Assembly: GCA_018817845.1 (NCBI GenBank)
Contig: JAHITH010000064.1
Location: 1-6,254 of the forward strand
DNA: 6,254 nucleotides
Direction: 5' to 3'
From: Patescibacteria group bacterium
GTDB taxonomy: Bacteria > Patescibacteriota > Microgenomatia > UBA1400 > MFAQ01
The notes under the pieces were generated by a model. It had not been told where the DNA came from. It searched no databases and worked only from the letters and a program-made list of their open reading frames with translations. Positions 1-5,703 of this stretch are shown one piece after another. Both the position numbers and the translations under genes were made by a program. How positions within the stretch are numbered: the first letter of the stretch is position 1; every line of letters starts with the position of its first letter.

Positions 1-123
1 TTACCAGAATGACAGAGAAAGTTTTTCCCCATGTCATCCTGAGCGAGCAGAGCGAGTCGAAGGATCTCTCGCGAATGCGAGTCTCAAACAAGTTGAGAGA
101 TTCTTCATTTCATTCAGAATGAC
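1..123. repeat. REPIN-like palindromic intergenic repeat, with the tail of a preceding copy
   Basis: A complete element runs from 33 to 123. It starts GTCATCCTGAGCGAG and ends ATTCAGAATGAC, so its ends are imperfect inverted repeats of each other. Inside, AAGGATCTCTC (60-70) pairs with GAGAGATTCTT (95-105) with one G-T wobble, and two smaller hairpins lie within: CTCGC-GAAT-GCGAG at 68-81 and TCTCAA-ACAAG-TTGAGA at 82-98. Positions 1-13 end in CAGAATGAC, which matches the right end of this element, so the tail of a second copy probably lies at the window edge. Repeats with this GTCATCCTGAGCGAG core are common in many bacterial genomes, including environmental ones, and resemble REP doublets mobilised by Y1 (RAYT) transposases. 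No transposase is present here, so the repeat would be non-autonomous. Confidence 0.75.
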
Positions 124-552
124 AAAAAAGGTGATATCCATGCCTAAAAACACACATTTTCAAGCCCCAAAGGGACACAATTCGTGGCTACAAGCCCCCC
201 CAATGCCCCTAAAACGGCTTCTGGAATGATTCATGAATACTTGGTAATGATCTCCGCACCCATCTGACCACTTAGACGTCTTAAGACCCAAAACCTTCGG
301 GTTAATCTACAAACTCTTCATACAGACCAACAAGAAACTAAGCTCGTAAGGAATCAAGAGGGTAGTCACACCACAAACACCCCAAGCAAATCTCTTCGGG
401 ATTTTGTACAGATTACCTAAAGCGGTGACAACCACTACTGTTCCATTTTAACCCCAACGTAACGTCGCATAAGTAACATTGTACGACATACTACATATAG
501 TTCCTTTCACACCCTCTTCTACTGCAAAAGGGTAGTGCGTCCCGCTGCTGAA

Positions 553-594
553 CGTCCCAGTGCCGATCTTGTCCGACGTTGAGCTCGGTCCCTT
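553..594. repeat. Duplicated structured motif, copy A
   Basis: This 42-nt segment starts CGTCCCAGTGCCGA and ends TCGGTCCCTT. It recurs at 802-845 with 13 of 14 identical bases at the left end, 4 of 6 in the next block and 10 of 10 at the right end; the middle differs in sequence and by 2 nt in length. CCGA (563-566) can pair with TCGG (585-588). AACGTC (551-556) can pair with GACGTT (575-580), and the order of the four arms makes an H-type pseudoknot. The copy sits inside the 9-bp stem 522-530/596-604. Conserved pairing arms with a variable middle look like RNA selection rather than recent duplication. Confidence 0.7.
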
Positions 595-801
595 GCTTTT
601 GCAGAACATTAATTTCTCATTCATTGCCCTCTGTCCCTCTCCCTTCCCGAAGCATACCCAATCAACTATATCATTCTATATCAGCAGTTATCCACATAGA
701 CTGCCAACCGTGAAAAGACCTATATTTCGTGAAAACTCAACCCAGTTCTATAGGACTTATAATTATAGGCCTACTCACCTATTACTCCTCTCCCCTTTCG
801 T

Positions 802-845
802 CGCCCCAGTGCCGAAATTGTACCGGCCTTTGGCATCGGTCCCTT
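802..845. repeat. Duplicated structured motif, copy B
   Basis: This 44-nt segment starts CGCCCCAGTGCCGA and ends TCGGTCCCTT, matching copy A at 553-594. CCGA (812-815) and TCGG (836-839) are retained. The second pseudoknot arm seen in copy A is not clearly kept; instead GCCG (811-814) could pair with CGGC (824-827). A weak 5-bp outer stem is possible between CGTCG (799-803) and CGACG (864-868), the latter lying inside the neighbouring coding region. The copy ends 6 nt before the stop codon of the - strand membrane protein gene. Confidence 0.65.
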
Positions 846-851
846 ATTCCT

Positions 852-1676
852 TCACCCCCTCCACGACGTCGTCACAAATCCAATAATAAAAATAATTAAT
901 CCAAACACCAGATACTCAACCAAAGACTCTCCGTATGATCTATATTTTAAATAGTTTTCTAATATCCCCAAGTGAGTATAAAAAAACACCGTCATCATCA
1001 ACCCCCCCATAAGCGGCTTCACCGGCCAAAAAGCCATCACTAACCCCAAAAAACCCATCAGAAAAGCAAGACTTAAAGCATAAAGCTTGACCGTTCGCCT
1101 ACTTTCATCCTTAATATCAATACTCCAAAAATGTCCATAAGATAACATAAAAGCCACCACCGCAGAAATCAAACCAATCCAGTAAAACCACAACCTCAAA
1201 CTCAGCAACACCAAGAAAAAAAACAAGCTCACCACCAAAGTCATTACAAATCCCATCGATCTGGCTGCCCGCAAAAGCTGAATCGTCCTAATGGACGCCA
1301 CCGAAATAATATTTTCAAGCAAATATATGGCATACAAACCCAGTATGTAAAACACCACAAACAATCCTTTAACCACCTTAGCCATCACCATTGCCGTCTC
1401 AATCTCGAACCTTAATCCCAGTAAATTAGGCACAGCATCGGGCAATAAATTGGTAAACAAACCAGCCCCCAAAATAAACATCACTGGTAAAATCATTAAA
1501 GTTATCCACTCCAAACCCTTTAAGTCTTCAAACAAAACCCAAACAGACAGCACGTAAGAAATAGAAGTAACCGCCAATAACACTGTTAATCTATTCTCCA
1601 CCGCCACCAACCCAGTTAGCCCCAACATAACTCCTAACACACCCGCCACAGATATAAACTTAACTCTTTTTGTCAT
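852..1676 (-). CDS. Polytopic membrane protein of unknown function (possibly DUF5656-type)
   Basis: This 274-residue protein is almost entirely hydrophobic, with about eight to nine predicted membrane helices (near residues 6-25, 31-49, 56-75, 103-121, 141-160, 162-180, 197-217, 221-238 and 253-270). Short charged loops separate them, notably one at 122-140 containing RTIQLLRAARS and one at 185-197 containing DIKDESRRTVK. I recognise no catalytic or transport motif. The overall look resembles uncharacterised CPR membrane families such as DUF5656, but that is recollection, not a profile match. Its ATG follows the yebC stop directly (TAA then ATG, no spacer), so the two are surely cotranscribed and this gene may depend on translational coupling. 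Only a weak purine stretch (TAAAG) precedes the start. The C-terminal codons contain the 10-bp palindrome ACGACGTCGT (863-872). Confidence 0.8.
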   Translation of the reverse strand: MTKRVKFISVAGVLGVMLGLTGLVAVENRLTVLLAVTSISYVLSVWVLFEDLKGLEWITLMILPVMFILGAGLFTNLLPDAVPNLLGLRFEIETAMVMAKVVKGLFVVFYILGLYAIYLLENIISVASIRTIQLLRAARSMGFVMTLVVSLFFFLVLLSLRLWFYWIGLISAVVAFMLSYGHFWSIDIKDESRRTVKLYALSLAFLMGFLGLVMAFWPVKPLMGGLMMTVFFYTHLGILENYLKYRSYGESLVEYLVFGLIIFIIGFVTTSWRG

Positions 1677-2204
1677 TTATTGCTTTAAATTAGACCATAC
1701 TGACACAATATCTTCATGATCTTCCAACGTCTCCAATAAATCTTTTATTTTCCCCAAATCCTGCCCAACCAACTCTATCATCGGCACAGGTTCAATTTTC
1801 TTCATGTAAGACACCGATCCCGGCTCACCCAAACTACCCCCATACTTGTCAAAACAGGTTCTTATCTCCCCGCCTGTTCTGTTTCTATTATCAGTTACAC
1901 ACTTAATTATTATCCCCACCCCGCTCGGTCCATACCCTTCATAGTCAATTTCCACCATAACTTGTTCACCACCCACTCCCAATGCCTTATCAATTGCGCG
2001 TCGCACATTATTAGATAGCATATTTGCACTTCTAGCTTCTTCTAAAATACCTCTTAGAAATGGATTTTTTAAAACATCACCCGATCCACCCTGCTTAACC
2101 GCCAGATAAATCTTTTTTGCTAACTTTCCAAACACCGCTCCCCTCTTGGCATCCGTCGCCGCTTTTTTATGTTTTATAGTTGACCACTTAGAATGACCAG
2201 ACAT
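1677..2204 (-). CDS. yebC: YebC/PmpR-family protein, short form lacking the middle domain
   Basis: The N-terminus MSGHSKWSTIKHKKAATDAK is the family signature, followed by the helical region (about 20-80) and the conserved EIDYEGYGPSGVGIII (85-100), TDNRNRT (104-110) and GGSLGEPGSVSYM (122-134). YebC proteins were described as transcriptional regulators and more recently as translation factors that help ribosomes at difficult sequences such as proline runs. The protein has 175 residues against the usual ~240-250. After SVSYM it passes almost directly to PVPMIEL and the C-terminal DLLETLEDHEDIVSVWSNL, which aligns with the normal family ending. About 65-70 residues are missing internally, corresponding roughly to the distal alpha/beta domain. 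The frame is intact and both sides are well conserved, so this looks like a genuine compact variant, not a frameshift. It is the first gene of a two-gene operon. Confidence 0.95.
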   Translation of the reverse strand: MSGHSKWSTIKHKKAATDAKRGAVFGKLAKKIYLAVKQGGSGDVLKNPFLRGILEEARSANMLSNNVRRAIDKALGVGGEQVMVEIDYEGYGPSGVGIIIKCVTDNRNRTGGEIRTCFDKYGGSLGEPGSVSYMKKIEPVPMIELVGQDLGKIKDLLETLEDHEDIVSVWSNLKQ

Positions 2205-2212
2205 TGTCTTTA

Positions 2213-2218
2213 ATTCTA
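2213..2218 (-). promoter_or_regulatory. Probable -10 element for yebC
   Basis: TAGAAT on the - strand lies 8 nt before the yebC ATG, with no Shine-Dalgarno sequence in between. A transcript from it would have a leader of only one or two bases or none. No good -35 is visible at 16-18 bp. The element lies back to back with the TPR gene promoter. Confidence 0.45.
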
Positions 2219-2230
2219 CAACAGAGCCAC

Positions 2231-2259
2231 TTGACTTAACAGTCCTTAAAACATATATT
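2231..2259 (+). promoter_or_regulatory. Sigma70-type promoter for the TPR gene
   Basis: TTGACT (2231-2236), a 17-bp spacer and TATATT (2254-2259) form a near-consensus promoter. The ATG begins 10 nt after the -10 hexamer, so the 5' leader is about 3-4 nt and too short for a Shine-Dalgarno. This is the best promoter in the window and supports leaderless or near-leaderless initiation. Confidence 0.7.
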
Positions 2260-2269
2260 AACTAGCAGT

Positions 2270-2986
2270 ATGAATCAACCAGATATTACCACACTAGAAA
2301 ATCAAGCCATTCAAGCCGCCCTAAACAACAACTGGGGACAAGCCATCAGCCTTAACCAAAAAATAATAGAACTTTTACCAAAAAACCCATCTGCTCTAAA
2401 CCGACTAGGCATAGCCTATCTAAAAACAGCCCAAACTACTCTAGCCCAAAAAACATTTAAACAAGTTTTAAAAATCAACCAAACAAATCCAATCGCCACC
2501 AAAAACCTTTACAATCTTAAACACCAATTTCAGCCTTTGGCTGACAAAACTATCCCCAAGTCAAGATCGCAAACAGTTAGCTTTATAGAAGAACCAGGAA
2601 TATCCAAAATTGTACCTTTAATAAAAACAACTAGCCCGCAAATAATCGCTAATCTAGAAATTGGCCAAAACGTTACCTTAAAATCATCAGCCAGAAAAAT
2701 CAAAATCTTCACAGAAAACACCCATGAATACCTTGGCCAACTACCAGACAACCTTTCTCTAAGTTTAAGTAAATTCATAAAACTAGGCTACAAATACCAA
2801 GTGTACATTAAGTCCATCAATCCTCAATCTCCCCAAGTATTTCTTCAAGAAATCAAACGCTCAAAAAGACTCAAGGACGTTCCCAGCTTTCCTGTTAGCA
2901 ACCACAAAAAAGAAATAAATATTTCTTTTCAAGAACCCGTTGTTCATCCCCTAGAAATATTCGATCCACTTGCCTCAGAGGACTAA
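2270..2986 (+). CDS. TPR-repeat protein with a small C-terminal beta domain
   Basis: Residues about 7-40 and 41-74 form two tetratricopeptide-like helical hairpins (ALNNNWGQAISLNQKIIELL, then ALNRLGIAYLKTAQTTLAQK), a protein-interaction module. A polar linker (85-125) leads to a compact domain at about 127-198 containing IGQNVTLKSS, KIKIFTENTHEYLGQLPDNL and YQVYIKSINPQ. That domain resembles the small beta-barrel/HIRAN-like domain paired with TPRs in other bacterial proteins; the function is unknown. There is no signal peptide or membrane segment, so it is probably cytoplasmic. The tail after 200 is low in structure. The gene is divergent from yebC with its own promoter, and its TAA stop overlaps the stop of the convergent LCP-like gene by 4 bp. 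The coding strand is unusually poor in G, matching the strand-wide skew. Confidence 0.85.
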   Translation: MNQPDITTLENQAIQAALNNNWGQAISLNQKIIELLPKNPSALNRLGIAYLKTAQTTLAQKTFKQVLKINQTNPIATKNLYNLKHQFQPLADKTIPKSRSQTVSFIEEPGISKIVPLIKTTSPQIIANLEIGQNVTLKSSARKIKIFTENTHEYLGQLPDNLSLSLSKFIKLGYKYQVYIKSINPQSPQVFLQEIKRSKRLKDVPSFPVSNHKKEINISFQEPVVHPLEIFDPLASED

Positions 2987-3813
2987 CCAACAAAAAACAC
3001 CAAACCATCCCCCATCTCTACTTCACATCCCAAATAATTTTTTAATATCTGTTTTATAAATTGATTTTTATCCCATATGTCAGGACTAACTTTTACTACG
3101 CAGGGCTCGTCTATTTTTATATCTCCAGCCTTCACGCTAACCACCCTAAATCCAATCGACTCCAACTGTCTAGCTCTTACCCTGGCCACTCCGGGCGTAT
3201 CCGATGCATTAACCACCTCCACTTTTATCCCCAAGTTCACCACACCTTCATTTGGCCACAAGTCCCTAGACCACACAAACACCGCTTCATTAAGTTCTAA
3301 CCATTCATAACCATCTACATCCTGCACCCTATCCATAACCTGATACGGCAAATTAGTTTCTAAAACGATTCCTTTACTACTCAAACCAGACAGATCTTTA
3401 TACAAAGTATATCTATCTAACCAACTCAAACCCTTAATGCCTTTCAAGCTCAACAATCTGTCCAACAAGCCATCCATAGACACCCCATCCTCTACCTTCA
3501 CGGCAACCTGCAACCACAACCCCAAACCTTCTCCCAAACTTTGTAGTACCAACTCCTCACTATTTCCATCTATCTCCCCCAGCCCCCAAGCCGACACAGC
3601 CGGATAACCACCCACTCTCAAATTACTCGGTAACTCTACCCACATCAAACTATCATCACCCTTAGAAACACCCACAAGAGCCACACTACTCTCCCCTACC
3701 AACACTAAATTTATCCCCGTGTCTGGATAATAACCTCTATTATTAATAATCCGCCAACCAATCGCCAATAACACTATTCCAAAAAATAAACTCACTAAAC
3801 CTTTTTTCACCAT
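2983..3813 (-). CDS. Membrane-anchored LCP-like protein with a LytR_C domain
   Basis: The 276-residue protein starts MVKK followed by one membrane helix (about 5-22), so the rest is predicted to be extracytoplasmic. Residues 33-120 resemble a reduced LytR-CpsA-Psr core: INLVLVG is like the family's first strand, and VELPSNLRV (59-67) sits where active members have an S-I-P-R-D type motif. The Arg-Asp pair that binds the polyprenyl pyrophosphate substrate appears absent, so ligase activity is doubtful. Residues about 196-275 are a LytR_C-type domain (IKVEVVNASDTPGVARVRAR, then LESIGFRVVSV), probably a wall-associated interaction module. The ATG overlaps the rluA stop by 7 nt and is the last gene of the operon. 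LytR_C is the secure part of this call; the LCP-like core is inference. Confidence 0.8.
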   Translation of the reverse strand: MVKKGLVSLFFGIVLLAIGWRIINNRGYYPDTGINLVLVGESSVALVGVSKGDDSLMWVELPSNLRVGGYPAVSAWGLGEIDGNSEELVLQSLGEGLGLWLQVAVKVEDGVSMDGLLDRLLSLKGIKGLSWLDRYTLYKDLSGLSSKGIVLETNLPYQVMDRVQDVDGYEWLELNEAVFVWSRDLWPNEGVVNLGIKVEVVNASDTPGVARVRARQLESIGFRVVSVKAGDIKIDEPCVVKVSPDIWDKNQFIKQILKNYLGCEVEMGDGLVFFVG

Positions 3814-4412
3814 ATCTTTAGCTCTTGTGGCATTTCTACTACCACTTCTTGCCTTAATCCGTCTGGTAAACTAAAACCAATCTTCCTAGCGTGCAAAAAA
3901 TGTCTATTAAATATCTGTCTGTCCAACTTCATCTGCCGCTTATTCAAATACTTACTATCAGCAAACACTGGATGTCCTAAATGAGCCAAATGCACCCTTA
4001 TCTGATGCGTCCTACCCGTATAAATCTTAAGTCTAAGCAAACTTAACTTTTCTTCATCCTTAATAAATCTCTTTACCGTCTCCCAAGCCGTATCAGCCAT
4101 TTTACCATCGTATCTCACCCTCCCTTTTGCTAACGGCAACCTCATCCTGCCTTCTTTGGGTTCAATCCAACCATGTACCAAGGCTAAATACTCCTTATCA
4201 ATCTTTCTATTCTTAAACTGCCCCATCAAAAACTCAAGTGACTCAAGATTTTTAGCCATCAACAAACAACCACTGGTCTCCTTATCCAACCTATGAGCAA
4301 CCACCGGCCATTTCTTAGGATTATCCTCCCTAATACAAATCATCCCACTGGGTTTATTCACCACCATCACATCACTATTCTGCCAAACAATCTCTAGTTT
4401 TTTTATCTCCAC
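3807..4412 (-). CDS. RluA/RsuA-type pseudouridine synthase, single-domain form
   Basis: The protein isomerises specific uridines in rRNA or tRNA to pseudouridine. HRLDKETSG (40-48) holds the catalytic Asp43, and GRTHQIRVHL (133-142), HPVFADSKY and HARKIGF complete the family signatures. The N-terminal S4 domain of many RluA members is missing, so this is a catalytic domain only, about 201 residues; the target site cannot be predicted. The frame stays open upstream to a TTG at 4502, but those 30 codons (CHPALDAGS, SCLRRNDE) are the translation of the REPIN-like repeat at 4440-4498 and are unlikely to be native. I chose the GTG at 4412, just before KKLEIVWQNSDVMVVNKPSG where family homology begins. 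It has only a poorly spaced AAGGG, so the exact start is uncertain. Confidence 0.9.
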   Translation of the reverse strand: MEIKKLEIVWQNSDVMVVNKPSGMICIREDNPKKWPVVAHRLDKETSGCLLMAKNLESLEFLMGQFKNRKIDKEYLALVHGWIEPKEGRMRLPLAKGRVRYDGKMADTAWETVKRFIKDEEKLSLLRLKIYTGRTHQIRVHLAHLGHPVFADSKYLNKRQMKLDRQIFNRHFLHARKIGFSLPDGLRQEVVVEMPQELKIW

Positions 4413-4439
4413 ACCCTTAATTGTAAACCATTCTCTCTC

Positions 4440-4498
4440 GTCATTCCTGCGAAGGCAGGAATCTATATAAATGGATCCCGCATCAAGTGCGGGATGAC
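4440..4498. repeat. REPIN-like doublet between dksA and rluA
   Basis: Two hairpins in opposite orientation share GTCAT outer ends. ATTCCTGC-GAAG-GCAGGAAT lies at 4443-4462 and ATCCCGCA-TCAAG-TGCGGGAT at 4475-4495. The whole is bounded by GTCAT (4440-4444) and ATGAC (4494-4498). This type is widespread in bacterial genomes and, read through, gives peptides like the CHPALDAG...CLRRNDE segment seen here. It fills most of the 96-nt gap between dksA and the true rluA start, inside an operon. The right end merges into another hairpin, ATGACAC-AAAAA-GTGTCAT (4494-4512), followed by TTTTT on the + strand, which contains the dksA stop codon. Confidence 0.85.
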
Positions 4499-4508
4499 AC
4501 AAAAAGTG

Positions 4509-4910
4509 TCATTTTTTACTGTTCTCCTTCTTAACCGCACACTTAACACAATACTCAGCCGTCAAATCAATTGCCAACCTATCCGTGTCAATCATTTTAT
4601 GACACTCTTCACAAATTCCATACCTACCCAACTTAATTCTAGTCAAGGTCTTTCTCACAGATACCAACGACCTATTTATAGCCATTTTGGTAGCCGAAAC
4701 TCTTTCGTGTTCTACCTGTTCAGACACATCAGTATCTATCGCATTATCATCTACCCTACCAGGATCATTAAAAGGATCTTCTTTTTCCAAATTTTTCTCT
4801 ACTTTTTTCAACCTTTTTTCCTCACGTTTCAAAAACTTTATCAAAGGTTGTAAAACCTTCAACGGAAAACAAATCACCTGTTTTATTTTATTTTTATTAT
4901 TTTTGGCCAT
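4509..4910 (-). CDS. DksA/TraR-type C4 zinc-finger protein
   Basis: The 133-residue protein has a basic, helical and probably coiled-coil N-terminal part (about 17-95) and a C-terminal zinc finger. Cys100-x2-Cys103 and Cys121-x2-Cys124 are separated by 17 residues and embedded in the family pattern GRYGICEECHKMIDTDRL and AEYCVKC. Family members insert a coiled coil into the RNA polymerase secondary channel to modulate initiation, often with ppGpp; whether this one does so is inferred from family only. The N-terminal 20 residues (lysine-rich, then ICFPLKVLQPL) are atypical. The ATG is preceded by AAAGGA at good spacing, a real Shine-Dalgarno, unlike the operon-first genes. The start overlaps the end of the Lgt-like gene by 28 nt in another frame. 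The stop lies inside a hairpin next to the repeat. Confidence 0.92.
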   Translation of the reverse strand: MAKNNKNKIKQVICFPLKVLQPLIKFLKREEKRLKKVEKNLEKEDPFNDPGRVDDNAIDTDVSEQVEHERVSATKMAINRSLVSVRKTLTRIKLGRYGICEECHKMIDTDRLAIDLTAEYCVKCAVKKENSKK

Positions 4911-5605
4911 TTTAATCCTTTTAAACTTTTTTCTAACAGCTTCAAGTCTTTTATCACCTTCCGCTCAGATCTAATATACACAATTAAAACACCAACCGCA
5001 ACTAGAACAGCATACGCATTAACCAACCCCAAACCAAAAACAAAACCCCCTGTTACAAAGCCAGTTTTGGCCTGAGTCTTTCTAAATCTATACCATCCAA
5101 AGGTTCTATACTCCCCTTCTACCCACCACAAAAAGAAAAACCACAAAGCCAAAAGCAAACCCTTAACAATCTCCGTCGACATCATCTCCGTAGACAAAAC
5201 ACCACTAGCCACATAAACAATCGGTATTCCAGCAGACAAACCCAAAGACACTAAGTCCAACCAGTCAAACAACTTTTGTTTATTCTTCTTTACTATAACC
5301 AAAACACCTAACAAAACTCCTAAAAAAACCCCCCAACCGTTCATACCTGGATATTCCTTCATAAACAACACTCTAATCCAATGCCCAACAAACCAGTCAA
5401 GCTTAGTCATCACAAACCAAAATCTGGAAAAAATAAAGGACAAAGCACCCATAAGCAAAACCGCATTAAATACTGTTTCTTCGTTCTCATGATACTCAAT
5501 GGCCTTTTTGTAAAAAACAAAACTAGACCACAAAAATGCCAAAAACACAAAGGCACTAAAGGTGTAAACACTTACCCCCTCTACACTTAATAAAATATCA
5601 TTCAT
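4883..5605 (-). CDS. Lgt-like polytopic membrane protein, probably not a canonical diacylglyceryl transferase
   Basis: I chose the ATG at 5605 (MNDILLSVEGVSVYTFSAFV) because the 44 codons upstream are polar, unlike the family, and lie in the divergent promoter region. The 240-residue protein has about six to seven membrane segments (near 12-31, 45-65, 90-106, 114-135, 147-161 and 183-211) in an order recalling prolipoprotein diacylglyceryl transferase. LLMGALSFIFSRFWFVMTKL (50-69) matches the Lgt region around its conserved G-A-R, and MNGWGVFLGVLLG (88-100) sits where Lgt has its H-G-G. The catalytic His and the later R-x-G-N-F signature are not visible, so lipoprotein transferase activity is doubtful. 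It may be a divergent paralogue with another lipid-related role. First gene of the four-gene leftward operon. Confidence 0.7.
   Translation of the reverse strand: MNDILLSVEGVSVYTFSAFVFLAFLWSSFVFYKKAIEYHENEETVFNAVLLMGALSFIFSRFWFVMTKLDWFVGHWIRVLFMKEYPGMNGWGVFLGVLLGVLVIVKKNKQKLFDWLDLVSLGLSAGIPIVYVASGVLSTEMMSTEIVKGLLLALWFFFLWWVEGEYRTFGWYRFRKTQAKTGFVTGGFVFGLGLVNAYAVLVAVGVLIVYIRSERKVIKDLKLLEKSLKGLKWPKIIKIK
4911..4921 (-). promoter_or_regulatory. Shine-Dalgarno for dksA
   Basis: AAAAGGA on the - strand lies about 5 nt before the dksA ATG, within the 3' end of the Lgt-like gene. It is the clearest ribosome binding site in the window and shows that internal operon genes use SD-led initiation. Confidence 0.6.
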
Positions 5606-5612
5606 ACAAGTA

Positions 5613-5618
5613 ATTGTA
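5613..5618 (-). promoter_or_regulatory. Probable -10 element of the Lgt-like operon
   Basis: TACAAT on the - strand ends 7 nt before the chosen ATG at 5605, and no Shine-Dalgarno lies between. This spacing predicts a leaderless transcript. No convincing -35 is present. Confidence 0.45.
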
Positions 5619-5703
5619 CAGCAAACGAACAAAAGACGGTTCCGAACCTGTTTTCCTAAACAGTTGTTCGTAACCTTCAGCGGTCTGCAGTGAGTTTGTT
5701 TAC

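Larger units (their letters stand above)
124..851 (+). ncRNA. Gene-free stretch; candidate structured non-coding RNA of unknown class
   Basis: About 730 bases have no convincing protein gene; the one open frame on the + strand (560-886) has no family character and runs over the end of the neighbouring gene. The stretch is rich in RNA-like structure. CTGCAAAAG (522-530) pairs perfectly with CTTTTGCAG (596-604). The loop of that stem contains a possible H-type pseudoknot, and its motif recurs at 802-845. AACC-TTCG-GGTT at 292-303 and AAATC/GATTT at 388-404 both carry C(UUCG)G loops. UUCG loops form only if the + strand is transcribed, which is the reason for the strand call. I looked for hallmarks of tmRNA, RNase P RNA, SRP RNA, rRNA, tRNA and group I/II introns and saw none. 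The ends are not defined, no clear promoter or terminator was found, and a decayed pseudogene remains an alternative. Confidence 0.4.

Noticed and set aside
1..123. CRISPR array
   Set aside because: There are no regularly spaced direct repeats with unique spacers; the structure is a palindromic REPIN-like element.
278..287. Palindrome GTCTTAAGAC as an operator
   Set aside because: A lone 10-bp palindrome without an adjacent promoter or gene; it has no loop to form a hairpin and may be chance.
124..851. Known RNA (tmRNA, RNase P RNA, SRP RNA, rRNA fragment) or group I/II intron
   Set aside because: I looked for their conserved sequence blocks on both strands and found none; a profile search was not possible.
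560..886. Open frame of 108 codons on the + strand
   Set aside because: Low-complexity composition (Pro/Ser/Leu/Thr-rich), no recognisable family, no ribosome binding site; it spans both copies of the structured motif and overlaps the end of the - strand membrane protein gene.
2530..2778. Open frame on the - strand inside the TPR gene
   Set aside because: It lies entirely within a well-supported gene in another frame and shows no family character.
3061..3310. Two + strand open frames opposite the LytR_C region
   Set aside because: Antisense shadows of the conserved LytR_C coding sequence; no plausible protein character.
4494..4974. Two + strand open frames opposite dksA
   Set aside because: They are complements of the DksA zinc-finger gene, whose Cys pattern and Shine-Dalgarno are clear.
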